Assembly: GCA_011033025.1 (NCBI GenBank)
Contig: WFMF01000321.1
Span: 62,001-126,000 of the forward strand
Length of the DNA stretch: 64,000 bases
Direction: 5' to 3'
Origin: Beroe forskalii
Lineage: Eukaryota > Ctenophora > Nuda > Beroida > Beroidae
Under the pieces are notes generated by a model. That model had not been told where the DNA came from. It worked only from the letters and a program-made list of their open reading frames with translations, and searched no databases. Shown here piece after piece: positions 1 through 12,535 of the stretch (positions within the stretch are counted from its first letter, which is position 1; each line of letters starts with the position of its first letter). Position numbers and translations under genes: made by a program.

Positions 1-8
1 GCCACTAA

Positions 9-318
9 GGGGCCATCCATAAAGGACGTCCGCAAAATTTTGGCCATTTCAGACCCCTCCCTCCCCCTTGTCCGCAAAAGTCCGCAATCCAGAAACCCCT
101 CCCTCCCCCCGGACGTCCGCATTTTTATTCAAAATCTTTTGTGTCATCATTTTTGGCCCCAAAATTTTATGATTTTCTAGTGAAATAGCCATCAAATCGC
201 CCAAAACTTCTATGAATTGCGGACGTCCGCATACACCCCTCCCCTACGTCCGCAAACGTCCGCATTGGCCAGACTCCCCCCTCCCCCCTCATTGCGGACG
301 TCCTTTATGGATGGCCCC
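9..318. mobile_element. MITE-like element with near-perfect terminal inverted repeats
   Basis: The left end, beginning GGGGCCATCCATAAAGGACG, is repeated in inverted orientation at the right end, and the match extends for about 27 bases. Both ends are flanked by TAA (6-8 and 319-321), consistent with a 3-bp target duplication. The interior holds several GTCCGC copies and C-rich CCCCTCCCTCCCCC runs but no credible reading frame. Size, TIR and a 3-bp duplication suggest a non-autonomous DNA transposon, possibly PIF/Harbinger-like; the superfamily is inferred from the TAA alone. Confidence 0.8.
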
Positions 319-321
319 TAA

Positions 322-2025
322 TCAATCAGTGCGCAAGGGTGGAAACACACCAAACACCTTTTCTCAAAGACAACAAACACAGACAAAATGTACGAAAAAT
401 ACAGACAAAATGTACGGAAAACACAGACAAAATGTACGGAAAACGGTTCAGAATGAGCGGGTCTGGAGACAAGATTTGCAATAATTTCGACACTGCACGA
501 GGCAGGTAGGCATCAGGAAATCATGAAAACAATTGGAGGAGAAGAAAACATTAATGCTATGCGCTCCACGTTCTTCGGTATTTAGAAAATGAGGGCGGGG
601 ATAGAGCTCCTCCAATACCTCTAGAAGAGACAATGGCGAACTCGCCATTCACTCGTGAAGACAAAAGAATAAATTGAACCCATCAGAGATTGATGGCGTC
701 GTAATTCGCAACTTCAAAAGATCGAAATTCAGAGATCATGGAAATTCAGCATTTGATGTAGGGTGATATAAGGGCCTCTTGGTGTAATATAGTGCATCTG
801 CACGCACAATATATTGGGAGCACCACATACCACAAGCAGTGACTATAGTGATGTCATCATCACACGTTAACGTGCTTTAAAGTGGTGTGTTATTGACGCA
901 CAAACACCACCTACCATTCCTACTACGACAAGTAACACGTTTCATTTTCAGCTGCATTAACAGAGTAAAATAGCAATATAGTAATATGGTAAAATGGTGA
1001 AAACACTGAGAAACATGGAGTCCAGGTTCTCCGTTATATTTATATCATCCCTTGAGTGGATGATGGATTTGATTGGCACCATCAATCCTCCGTTTTCAAT
1101 CGTGATAATGAGCTAAATCGCAATCGCCAGCAACATATTCGAGGACGCTAACACTTTAAAGCTGTGGCATCGCAAGGTATATAGTTACAAACTCGAACAG
1201 CATTATTTTGATTGGTAAACTTTGAAGTTAAAAAGCACTCAGAGCGTCGAATGGTGGGGAAATGGTGAAAGTCGTGGAATTTTAAGGGAAAGTCGTAGAA
1301 TTTCAAGGGAAACTTACGTTCCGCGGAAAACAAACCACTGAACTATCTGCTTGCTGTAGAACTATAGAGCCGGAGTTCTGATCGATTAGCGAAACAATAG
1401 GATACACAAAACTCACAGCTCAGATCTGGTACTGAACAATAACTATACAATATGTACTGTGTCGTCACCAATTAACCAGAAAAAAGCTTTTTCCTCTAGA
1501 TGATGACATCACTCTCGACCTGAAACTTTTGTCAATGAAAGTAAAAAAGTTGGTAAGCGTGCCGAAACTTTTTGGTAGAACCTATCAGAATACTGCCTTA
1601 CTATAAGTAGTCTTGGCATAGGTAGCCTATCACAAAATAATCGCTACAAATGTCGGTATCTCACATCTGTCTCAATACAAGTGTATCACATACACATACA
1701 TCCTACAGCGAACTGTAACAATTGTATTGGGCACTGGGCCAAGTCACGGAAACAGGCAACGTCCTTGGATCGAGGGTAGTAAGCAGTACTATATAATATA
1801 CTGGGGTAATTAGCACATCATTACTGGCAGATTATCGGGCTCTTATAGAAACATGTAACATCGTTGGCACATCATTATCGAGCACACACACACAGTGCCA
1901 TATTATATTGGAAACTATCACACCAACCTACAATCGTCAAGGATTACAGAATACATACAGGCAATAAACCTCACTCAATACGTATGTTCGTGGATCAACT
2001 ACTAAACGGGGGATGGATCTACGAG
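322..2025. other. No gene seen
   Basis: No exon-like reading frame with splice signals was found. The stretch has a short tandem of ACAGACAAAATGTACGGAAA-like units at about 380-445. It also has scattered CGTCATC-type motifs near 850 like those repeated elsewhere in the window. Confidence 0.4.
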
Positions 2026-2029
2026 AGAT

Positions 2030-2125
2030 CCAAACAGAGTCCCCGGCACGGGACCTCCCGCTGGGAGGTCCCTGATGCCAGCGCTACTGTGGATGGGAAC
2101 AAGTCCCGTACCTCCTCAAGAAAGT
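2030..2125. repeat. Dispersed repeat with GGGACCTCCC hairpin (copy 1)
   Basis: GGGACCTCCC at 2050-2059 and GGGAGGTCCC at 2063-2072 form a perfect 10-bp stem around a 3-base loop. Flanks such as ATCCAAACAGAGTCCCC and CTACTGTGGATGGGAAC recur in inverted orientation at 25395-25505, so this is a dispersed family rather than a chance palindrome. No coding potential is evident. Confidence 0.65.
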
Positions 2126-2519
2126 TCGTGGATCAAAGCACATGATACCTCTGATTTGAAACCTAGTGACCGAGGAGCAAAATCACCATATTACTTCTGT
2201 AATACCAACGAGCATCACATCAAACTACCATCAACAGCGTAATCCACAAATCAGTGCTCGAAACTCAAGCGGTGATTGGTCAATGGTCACAGTCACAAGT
2301 GACCTATGGGTAGTATGCCGCTGACCTGCTGACGTTAACGTTGCAAAGTAAGAATGTACAAGTAAAATACACTGTAGGCACACTGCTGTAAATAACTGCT
2401 GTAATCACAGAAGTCGCAAAGGTAAGATAGACAAACAAAATACGAAGACGAACAATCCCATAAAGACAAGAATCTAAACACGCATCTGAAGACACGGGCA
2501 GTCAATTATTCCATTGATA
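2126..2519. other. No gene seen
   Basis: I see only short stop-bounded frames and no splice-site pairs around conserved-looking sequence between the hairpin repeat and the start of the segmental duplication. Confidence 0.35.
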
Positions 2520-3115
2520 ATTAGGATATAGGAAGTTAAAGTTATCAGACAATACTGCTAATACCATTTACGATGATCCAATGATCCATATATCAGACTT
2601 CAGCACTTCTTTACTGTAGTTTGTAGATGAAAATATTGGTCTAAACCAAAATAGGCACCGAGAAAACGACAAGGGGCTCTATCAAAGCGTTAAATCACTA
2701 TCACAGACGCACTCAACTGAGCAACTGCCAGCTTATGGTAGGTGTTATACATACTACTGAGCCGTGATGATGAGATTGCAATGATACAAGACCATTTCAT
2801 GAGAGATATTATCTCTAGATACTGCGTAATATTGAAATATATAGGCGGTTTAACGTCATCATTTCACTATGACGTCATCAACTCACTGCTTTAAACTCTG
2901 GTAGTGACGACATCAACTCACTGCACTGGGAAAGTGACACATTGTATAACCGGTCTAACCACTTATTAATATCATGATGTTATCTGTTGACTTGTAAGAT
3001 GCTCACTTACAAGCTATTACAAGTTCAGAGAGTTAGGAGTGGTTAATGTCGATATTGTGGCAGTGGATTAGTGCACTAGTACTGAAGAAAACATGGAGAA
3101 AACATAAAGAAAACA

Positions 3116-4799
3116 GGGATAAATATACATATACCCGCAGCCTCTAGGGCTGAATTTCATATCGCACGCGCATGCGCGTGCGATATGAAAATATATCCCT
3201 CGAGGGCGCTAGCCCGAGTGGGATATATATCGTATAGCACGCAGGGCTCGAAGAGCCCGAGTGCTATACGAAATTCAGCCCATGAGGCGAGGAGTATATG
3301 GTATATATCCACTCGCGTGAGCTTTTTGGGAGAGTGGCATATCTAAGATGTAAAAAGTTGAAAGTTCCAGTAAATCCTCGAAGATTTGAAATCACACGAA
3401 GGTTTTGCAACAATGATATTGAGTTTTTTCTTGAATCAACAAAAATGTAAGTTTTTTTACAAATGCAATACAAAAACGATTAAGCATCGTAAGTATTAGA
3501 TCGAAGAGATTGGCAAAGCCTATGTAGAAGCTGTGAGCCCGAGGGCCCGAATGGGCCCGAGGGCGAAAATTTTTAAAGGCGAATCGAATCAAAGCATAGA
3601 TTAATCTCAAAGGTCTTGCAATCGAAGGATTATTGGCTAAAATGTGGTGAGATGCTGTTAATTAAACTTAAAACACTAGAAATCTTGGAAAAACAAGCAA
3701 AGGAGAAAATGTCACTAGCACGTCACTTTGCAAAACGCATCAGTTACAACAAAATTGAAAAGGGATACAAAACGATGAAGAAAATGGGCTAGAATGAGCG
3801 TAGGTATTTACATTAATTGGTGAACCTCTGTTTTTGCAGCACTGTTATAATGGGCAAATGAGAATGACGTAATTACCATGGTTGAATATGGTAAGTCAAT
3901 GAAATAAAGTGTCCCTAAAAATGTTTCTCACGGGAAGTTGCACAACGCATCAGAGTGTCGCGGTAATTAGGCGGCATTTATTTTACATCGTATCCGCTGT
4001 GTGTGAGAAAAAGTAATGCACCATTGTTACTAATGATAATGACGTATTGCTCTCACTCACCTCTTACTATTTCCGAAGAATGTGTAACCATGACAACATG
4101 GCAATGCAATTAATGATCAACACACATGCAAATTCCTAACTTTATTTCATGATAATATTGTATTTCATTCTCTCGTTTTTGATTTTGCATCTTTTTACTT
4201 CTCTTTCTCGGAATGATTTACAGAATTTTACAGAATTTGAGCTGCTGCTATCACTGCTATCACTGCAGTTCACTGTTTTCTCTGCTATTTGATTCGACTT
4301 TTGTCTACTGTTGGCCACATATTTTGCTGAATGTTTATTGATTATCGATACCTATGTTGTTTTGCTGTCAATTTCATTCAATTCTATTTCAAAGTTGAAC
4401 TGCATCTCATAATTTAATGATTCATTAGTCATTACGCTGCTGGACAATGATGAATATCAGTTTCAGTGTTTTGACTTTTAACTTCCCATCGCTAAGATGT
4501 TTTGTTGATAATCAACTCCACAAAAATCTTTCTATTTGCTTATTTGACAGGGTTTTTTTTGCCTCATGATCGAGACTTTGCTGCTAAAGTTGTTATTGTG
4601 GACACTTTCAATGATCTCAGCCAGTTTAGCACCTAAAAATATTTTCTTCCAAATGGCGGGCTATATTGCAACCGGTGTAGAACTGCTTTCGCGGGCCGGG
4701 CTATATCCGCTGGGTATATCAAATTTAGCGTGCAGATATTTTACCGGGCTATGCGCGCCCGCTGCCTAAAATGTCTTCAAAAAGCGCACGCGAGTGGAT
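3116..4799. mobile_element. 1.7-kb insertion in satellite intron of the left gene copy
   Basis: This stretch is absent from the duplicated right copy. It is bounded by AACAGGGATAAA on both sides (about 3113-3124 and 4804-4815), which looks like a 12-bp target duplication, although the surrounding satellite contains similar words. Inside, ATATCCACTCGCGTG near 3312 is inverted at about 4781-4798, so the insertion may be composite: a cloverleaf-like left part (3140-3288) followed by an element with its own inverted ends. No transposase frame is visible. Confidence 0.5.
3140..3288. repeat. Cloverleaf hairpin element 1
   Basis: An outer inverted repeat, GGGCTGAATTTC at 3147-3158 with GAAATTCAGCCC at 3270-3281 (plus GCCTC and GAGGC further out), encloses three adjacent hairpins. 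Arm 1 is a 28-bp perfect palindrome at 3159-3186. Arm 2 pairs ATATATCCC at 3191-3199 with GGGATATAT at 3220-3228. Arm 3 pairs CGTATAGCAC at 3231-3240 with GTGCTATACG at 3261-3270 and has an inner GGGCTC/GAGCCC stem. As single-stranded DNA or RNA it would fold as a three-armed cloverleaf. Confidence 0.75.
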
Positions 4800-5246
4800 A
4801 TAACAGGGATAAAACACGAAGAAAACACGAAGAAGACATAAAGAAAACATGGAGAAAACATGAAGAAAATATGAAGAAGACATAAAGAAAACATGGAGAA
4901 AACATAAAGAAAACAGGGAGAAAACATTAAGAAAACATGAAGAAAACATGAAGAAAACATGAAGAGAACATGAAGAAAACATGGAGAAGACATAAAGAAA
5001 ACATGAAGAAAACATGAAGAAAACAGGGAGAAAACATTAAGAAAACATGAAGAAAACATGAAGAAAACATGAAGAGAACATGAAGAAAACATGGAGAAAA
5101 CATGAAGAAAACATGAAGAGAACATGAAGAAAACATGAAGAAAACATGGAGAAAACATGAAGAAAACATGAAGAAAACATGAAGAAAACATGAAGAAAAC
5201 ATGAAGAAAACATGAAGAAAACAGAAAGAAAACACGAAGAAAAGGA
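4799..5246. repeat. 11-bp minisatellite forming the last intron (left copy)
   Basis: The unit GAAGAAAACAT is repeated about forty times with GGAG, AAAG and AGAGA variants. On the minus strand it reads TTCTTCATGTTTTCTTC, a polypyrimidine tract. It starts just after the donor of the exon ending at 5263 and belongs to the last intron of the minus-strand gene. The long Phe/Ser/Cys-rich frames across it are products of the repeat and not genes. Confidence 0.85.
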
Positions 5247-8200
5247 GAACTCTCGTACTCACTCAAAGAGAGTTTTCTTGAAATCGTCAGCCGTAACACT
5301 GGACTCTTCGTGTAGAGGCATCTGCCATTGGAGGTTAAACCGGCACCAGAAGAGCTTGCCTTCTGCCTGGGGCTTCTGGCTCCTGGAAACATTTCGTTAA
5401 GTTCAAAGAGAGGTATATTTGGAAAATAATAATAATGAAACTAGGATAAAATGAAAAAGATGACAGTAAATAGATTTTTAAGAACAGTGAGAAATTCTCC
5501 CGAGGGTGTTTTAATTGAGCATACCAAACATGGACGAGAAATAGTGGAAAATTTCAAATGATAAAAGTCATAATTTGACACTATCTGTCACCGATTACGT
5601 TAACTCAAAACTGGCAATTTGCCAGCACTCACGCATGCACGAGTATTGCCACAGGTTTCGAGCACGTTTGGATGTTGAGAGTACGCCGTGCGGCGGCCGC
5701 GTCCTCCGCAAACTTGTAACACGGCGCCCGGAGGTCGTAGGTAATATCGAAACTCAGGACGAAGCTGAAGATTTCCTCAGGGGCAGCGTTACTGTTTACC
5801 ACGTCCTCGTGTTTCTGAGGAGGGATGATGTCTAGAAGAGACAAATTAATATAATGTTTCATGGGAGATGTAGTAATGTTTCAAGACATGTTCTATAGAA
5901 AAGTAGATAAATAATTGAATGTTTCTGAATTGCAGTGATGAGCAATCTGCGCACATGTGCGTTAAAATGATCAGATAAAGCATAATTATGTGTCGATGTC
6001 AGCTGATGAATGGGATAAATGCCATAGAATATACAAGTAAAGAAGGAAGGGTTTCAAATCAAATATCCGTACCCTTTTGTTGGTTGCGGAGCTAGCTTCT
6101 CGACATCGTCTCTTCAGGTTTAGGTTTATCATGTGAACCCGATGAAAACACACGTCACTACCAGTAAACTTCTGGGGAAATGGCACCAAGTTAGATTCGC
6201 TTGACGAGGTAATTGGTGTTCGCAAAGAATGGTCTAAGTTTCAATGATTGATAGCATTATTTCTTCGATCAAATAGGTTAGATCTTCAGCATTCAACAAG
6301 GGGGTATTGGATCAAGGGACGCAGTGAGGCATATGGCTATTGGCAAGTTGGTAACAAGTGTAAATTTGTATTACTATAAAAGCAGTAAAGTAGTACAGTA
6401 GTAATAGTGCTAGCTTTATAAGTTACAAATAAGTGAGGATACTAGTAAGTCAATTAAATGAACTTAAACTAAGTCTAGAACGTTTCGTAAGTAACAAGTG
6501 AGTTAAAAAATAAATAGTAAGTGAATAGTAAGTAATTAAACAATAAGTTAGGAAGCAATTTATTGATTTGATTGAAAACCCTCGTGAGTAAGTAAGTTAA
6601 AAGTAAGTTAAGTAAGTAATTATTGTTAAAGTAGCAACGCTGATGAACCTGTGGATTGTTAGCGCCAGTTCTCGATGTTTTGGAGCTTGGTTCGTACATG
6701 TCACCTTCGTACGCCGTCTTCCGATGCGAGGAGAAGTCATCGAACACATTGTCTGAGGACCTGCAGAATGGTCTGGGTCGTGGGAGGAATGGGGATTGAA
6801 GTACAGAAGGATTCGCACATAGCTGCCAAATCTTGGAATGGAAAAACGATGCAGGGCATGATTTCAAGGCCAAAAGAACGGCAGATTTGGGTACCTTTTT
6901 GTAATTTTAAGTGACAAAGATACCTTTTTGGCAAGTAAAGTCTCAATTTACTCAAGCCCCCGGATATTACAGGAACCTATTGAAAAAACCTCAATTTTCC
7001 GGGAGTGTTATAACTTATAAGTACCTTTTTGAATTTATGCTGTTTTTGCCTTTTGAAATCGTTCAATTTAGGTATCTTTCTGGATTTGTCATGCGAAAGC
7101 AAGGCAAAAGGAGGGCAAAGAAGGGCACCTTGCGATAGAATGGCAAATTGGCAGCTACGGATTCGCAGGATTATGGGAAGGTGTTGTATAATAACAGTGG
7201 GAAGCATATGGGAAATCGCGGAATAAACGGATAAATGGAGAGGGAGAAATACGGAGGGAATAATGGGATAATGGCCACCCTATCATGAAATACGGAAACA
7301 GCTTTTCAGTTCTAGTGAGAATCAACCAGCTTTTATTAAATTCCGGACACCTTTTAATTTCCGGACACATTTTAAGTAGGAATCCAACGGCAGCTCCTCA
7401 AGATGTTGTAAATCATTAAAAGCTCCGGTAATATTGGAGTACTCACTTTAAACTCTAACCTCCGGACATCGGACAGTTGAACTCCCGGGAGCCCGACATT
7501 TCACATACGATAATTCACCCCACGGTAGACGACTTATTTGATTGGGAGCCTGACATTTCAGTTTTCGCCTCACAGCATTTTATCTCTTTGCCATGACCCA
7601 AAGCCTTGACTCTAAGAACCCATATCCTGACCCTAACCTTATTACTGGTGAAATATGTTGATATTATAAAGTGTCTCTTTGCCCTGAACCAAAGCCCTGA
7701 CTCTAAGAACCCTTATCCTGACCCTATCCTTACTGGTGAAATATGTTGATATTATAAAGTGTCGTAGGAAAGTTGTCCTCACTTGTATTCGCAGAGTCCC
7801 ACCAGGTACATGAGACAGCTGGTCGTTATGTTGATCCAAGAAGGGTTGTAACTCAGGAAACTGCCCTTAATAAACTCCCTTTCTCTGAGCTGATGGGTGG
7901 AATTATAGATTCACATTTCACGGTTTCGGATCGAAAGCGATTTTGCCAAATTACGAATTGGCAAGCATTTTCCATGTACTACACAGCCATTATTTGGATA
8001 TATCAGAACTGAATGATTCATATGCTTAGTTGGCTCGGAATCGGGTGAAATAGAAAGATAGAACGCACCGCTACCACGGAACGAATCACTCACTATTCTC
8101 TGGGTGCTGGGGGTCTGCATAACGTTGATGGAGTCCGGTTGCCGGGTCATGACAAACGACAACTTCAGAATGTGCTCTATGTACCGCACACAGGTGTCAA

Positions 8201-8697
8201 TCTGATTGTCCATCTTCGCCTGAAAATATTAAGTATTCTTTTAACTAATTGTCAGTGGAAAAATTGGGCTGCCAATAGTTGTCATATTATCATGGAAAAA
8301 GGTTTGCCACGTCATCATCAATATCGTTTAAAGTAACTCAGTTATGGCGGCTTATACAATTCGTGAATCCTGCATGTTCGTATCAAATGACAGCAAAGCA
8401 ATAACCAGGCATAATGCCCATAACCTAATACTCTAGCTCAGAATATTGGTTGCCACCAATACTCAATAGCAGTTGTGACAAACGTCGCTTGTTTATGTTC
8501 AAATTATGGAAGTTTATGTGCACCACACTATTTCTCCTTGGGATAACCAATAGGAGGGCGTCTAGCTAATTATTAATTAGAAGAGCTCCAGAATCTGTGT
8601 ACGAATCATGATGGTAAGTAACATGAATAAAATGGCTTCCTATTTTTGGCAATTGTCCACTTGTCGCCAGCATGCAATAATATCCGACAAAATGTAC

Positions 8698-8735
8698 ATC
8701 GCGCGCATGGCGCGCGCGCGAAACACGCGCACAAA
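8698..8735. other. CpG-rich GCGCGC patch
   Basis: An alternating CG-rich run (CGCGCGCATGGCGCGCGCGC) occurs in otherwise CpG-poor DNA. It is retained at 18900-18935 in the duplicate. It lies about 480 bp upstream of the first exon I can see of each minus-strand gene copy, so it could mark a promoter or 5' exon, which is inference. No start exon could be defined. Confidence 0.35.
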
Positions 8736-8805
8736 AATCAAACTTTCAGTAATACAATGTATAGTGTCATTTCGCGCGTTCCATAACCGACATGCTCCTT
8801 TCCGA

Positions 8806-9519
8806 TTATTCGGCAGTCTGTTGTTATTATGACTTGTGTTAATATGCAAGTAATTCAAGCCACATTATAATGGCTAAAGACCCAAGTTCGTGACGATATT
8901 GCCTCACAAGTTCGTGACCCTCAGAAGTCACAGAATAATGCAGCTACCAGCTGTAGATGTCAGGTGAGGGAAGGATACGTCAATACGGCCCCTGTGACGC
9001 GACAGAATAATTGGCTGTTGATTCAGGCCCAAATCAATAATTTAAATTAAATCCTGAGTGGTAATACCCTCGCTTCATTTGGTAACAGAAACCCTTGCCG
9101 ATTGAAGATTCTATGTTATGTGGACTATAAACCTAGCATTCTCGTTCAGTAAAATCATCGTTGATCTGTTCTAGATCTGATGAATTACGAGTAAAATTAT
9201 TTTGATAAATGAACGTAATTATGGAAGGATTTTGCATTGCATGCCAAAGAGCTATGAATTAGATTGCTCAGCATAGGTTATATCATTAGAAAGGCACTAT
9301 AATCATCGTTCTTGCTTAACAATATTTCATTTCAATCTGTATACTAACATGTTGTATACATCGATTGCTTGAAAACGTACTTCAAATTGCTATTGAATTG
9401 AAATTATATTTGTATCAGGTGGGATATAAACTATGTGAAGGCAAAACTCATAGTTGAAAAACATGAACCGCTGCTAGTTTCAGTGTACTTTATTACAGCT
9501 AGGAATTTGGATTTTGGCG
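8806..9519. other. No gene seen
   Basis: Single-copy-looking AT-rich spacer between the end of the segmental duplication and the 2.4-kb inverted dispersed repeat. No exon-like frame was found. Confidence 0.35.
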
Positions 9520-12094
9520 ATAATGATTTAACGGCCGGTAACTCCAATCTTTGAATACCAGCATTATATTCCACTAGCTCTCTATAACACAACATATACA
9601 GGTATTTTGTGTACTTTGACTAACGCTAAGGAAGACACATTGCACATTACACATCTTGTAGGTATGTATTCCTGTATGTAAGTAATATTCAAGACACATA
9701 CAAATCATATAATTCCAGAGAGACTACATTTCATATCATCTTATTTGGAGTAGTTAGCACTTTGTGAATTGTGCTGAACCAATATATTACATACATACAT
9801 ACATAGGGGTATTGGGGTATTGGATTTCATGGGATTCCTGGACCAAAACACACGTGGTACATAACCAATGAAGGGGGCACCTGTTCATTTACAGTGCTCA
9901 TTCAGATAAGTGTTCATTTGAGGAAGAGATAAATCATTTTCCTCACGAATTTGTGCCTCATGTAATGCATGCTGTAAGTAATCGAATAATTGGGACCATT
10001 CAGCAAGGTATCTCAACAAGTCACGCATACCAACTATGTACATTTTAAATACTGGCATAAGCACACCTATGCAGCTAAATCAGAAGTTTTAGAAAAACAA
10101 AACTCACCTCTTCATAACATAGTCGGGTTAAGGCTTTTAAATTCCATGTTTTGGTAGTTTTTTAAGTTGAGTTATGTGTAGACTCTTTGCTGTGTTATCG
10201 TATATTTCATATTTCTATTGAGGCACATGCCAGCGCCCACTGGGCGTTTTCAATCAAATCAATCAAATCATTCACTTTTATACACATTGAATCAGGTCAC
10301 ACATGACCCTACTATAAACTACGGTGGAGTCAAACCAGGGTAGACTCTGGGTCGGGAATCCCACAGGCTCTGGACTCTGGTCGGCAGCCCTTTGACTTGA
10401 CATTAGTTACATTCCTTTTATCGTTTAAAAGTTTAAAAGTATATGAACTAAGTCAATGACGTATAAATACTCTGATTCAAAATAACCGCGCCCCCCTTTT
10501 TCACAAGATGAGACGAGACCAGCTGGTATTCAAAACATGTGATACAGCCAAAGTATTTGATGTGCCTTGAAAGGGCGTTCTATGTTGTACTATATTCTTA
10601 AAGAATAAAGAGTGCGAGTAAGAAGCCTTTGAATAAAACTTGAAAGTGAAAAGTCAGAGGCATTCGAACATATTAACATAATAAATGGTCGTCGTCAGCT
10701 GGCCAGGCCAAGTCACACCAACACACTAAAGCACTAAGCAGAAGTGCAATACAAAGAAGTGAGATAAACTGGTATGGGACTCCTTTCAGGGCAGATAAAG
10801 TTCATCAGATGACTTCAATATTGCATCATCAGGAGATCACACACGAAAAATTGTCTTTAATTTTATATGAGCTATCATTTTTAGACGGGTATTATTCGCA
10901 TGCAAGACCTGTAATGGTGTATGTAATCTTTAAATGCACCTAAGCAGGCATTAATAAAAACTAAAATCACCGTATTGGGGTGGGCAAAATGACATTGTGC
11001 AGTTTATTCAGAATAACAGGCCAAGGTTCTCTTCAATGATAGTTCTCTCTTGGAGGCTGAGTAACTTCCCACCAAAACAATACGTACTTACGTATGTGGC
11101 TTCTGAAGCTGATGACCGTATTATGCTCACATGGAAAAAGAAAAAGCCGTCACAAATGAGATGCTAAATTGAACTCCTGTAGTTTCTCTCAGCGGACCGA
11201 ATCCCCCTTCTAATGTAGAATCAAACCACATCACACAATTCCCAGCACTCCCGTACTGCACTTCTGTATTCTGTGGTTTGCGGATTAAAACACCCAACAT
11301 CAGGCCCATTTCCATGTAAAACATGGGCATTATATAAAGTGGTGTGACGTCACACATTCGCCACACAGGATGGGAGCACTATTTACACATGGTATATACA
11401 TCGGGAACATGGCGTCATTATCATGAGTCATTGAGTCAGGGTGGTACACATGATGTATTAAATGCGTGACGTTGGGTCCATTAAATTCTTATAGTCTACA
11501 GAAAAAGGGAGCGAATTATATGCAATTCCTCAGAACATTTAATACTGATATAGTAATAGAAGATGACTATAGTGGGTCGTTCATGAAACTAAGTCTGTCA
11601 GTATGACTTACTGCTCCGCACCTTTTTGAGTAACAGTGTACACACCACATGGCTGAAGCACGTGCTATTTGGAAGCTTCCAGAAAACCGGACTAGGGTTA
11701 GTCATAGTCTTAAAAACCGAACCAAAATTGTTGCAATGTATACTTTATACTCTTCTTGTTTTATTATCGTCAAATAATTTTTTACGACTGAATAGTTAAT
11801 ACTTATTAAGAACTGAGGCTGAAGATTTGCTGTTTGCACAATGCATGTTTTCTCTTAGGAGTAATTGGGGTGCAAAAAATAAGTTCTTCAGAATTACGTG
11901 CAATCTCAAGACTGGAGAACTGATGTTTGGTACTATCAGTGGATGATATTCGCTTGACAATCTAGGATCAATCTATTCAATTATTGTTGATTGATTATAT
12001 ATATTTCAAAATTGTCTGAAAGACGATTTATAGATTCGATGAAAGTACTGGAGCTAGATCCGTTTCTCCTGAAACTAATGTTATAATGTGTTTA
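9520..12094. repeat. Dispersed 2.4-2.6-kb repeat, left copy
   Basis: The region matches the reverse complement of 54787-57143 over almost its full length; for example ATAATGATTTAACGGCCGGT near 9521 pairs with the sequence ending at 57143. Internal landmarks shared by both copies include a (ACAT)n run, ATGGGATTCCTGGACC, and GTGTGACGTCACAC near 11347 and 55510. No intact reading frame longer than about 90 codons is present, so it is an old non-coding or decayed element. Confidence 0.85.
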
Positions 12095-12535
12095 CGAAAC
12101 GAACAAGGTAAAGAAAGAACAAAGCTTTGGGAAGAACCGGGCAGTATTTCCCAAATATTAGGATATAGGAAGTTAAAGTTATCAGACAATACTGCTAATA
12201 CCATTTACAATGATCAAATGATCCATATATCAGACTTCAGCACTTCTGTATTGTAGTTTGTAGATGAAAATATTGGTCTAAACCAAAATGCACCCGATCA
12301 GGCAAATATAGGCACCGAGAAAACGACAAGGGGCTCTATCAAAGCGTTAAATCACTATCACAGACGCACTCAACTGAGCAACTGCCAGCTTATGGTAGGT
12401 GTTATACATACTACTGGGGGGTTGTAATGAGATTGCAATGACACAGGACCATTTCATGAGAGATAGTATCTCTAGATGCTGAGACATATTGAAATATAGG
12501 CGGTTTGAAGTCACCATTTTACTGAGCAGTGACTA

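Larger units (their letters stand above)
3033..8219 (-). pseudogene. Duplicated seven-exon gene, left copy, with premature stop
   Basis: Minus-strand exons read 8219-8094, 7889-7783, 6760-6649, 6171-6073, 5814-5633, 5382-5263 and 3081-3033. All have AG acceptors and GT donors (gtgagt, gtgagg, gttcat, gtacgg, gtgagt, gtgagt), and phases match at every junction. The protein may begin at the ATG at 8213 (MDNQIDTCVRYIEHILKL), and it continues FIKGSFLSYNPSWINITTSC, SSDNVFDDFSSHRKTAYEGD, KFTGSDVCFHRVHMINLN and KLFWCRFNLQWQMPLHEE. I recognise no domain and infer no function. In the last exon the codon that is CAA in the right copy is TAA here (3035-3033), removing about ten residues. The last intron also carries the 3116-4799 insertion. 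Because six of seven exons are intact, this could be a truncated but expressed paralogue; I call it a likely pseudogene. Confidence 0.6.
2520..8805. repeat. Segmental duplication, left copy
   Basis: The segment matches 12157-19000 in direct orientation, in four collinear blocks: about 2520-3105 with 12157-12835, 4800-5245 with 12820-13146, 5246-7640 with 13147-15825, and 7745-8805 with 17944-19000. The breaks are a 1.7-kb insertion in this copy (about 3116-4799) and a 2.1-kb insertion in the other copy (15826-17943). Exons are nearly identical between copies; introns differ mainly by small indels. Confidence 0.9.

Noticed and set aside
4799-5246. CRISPR-like array
   Set aside because: Units are contiguous 11-mers with no spacers, in animal DNA; it is a minisatellite.
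4749-5392. Long Phe/Ser/Cys-rich minus-strand frames over the GAAGAAAACAT array
   Set aside because: All three frames are open because the 11-bp unit lacks stops; the real exon here reads in a different frame and ends at 5263 with gtgagt.
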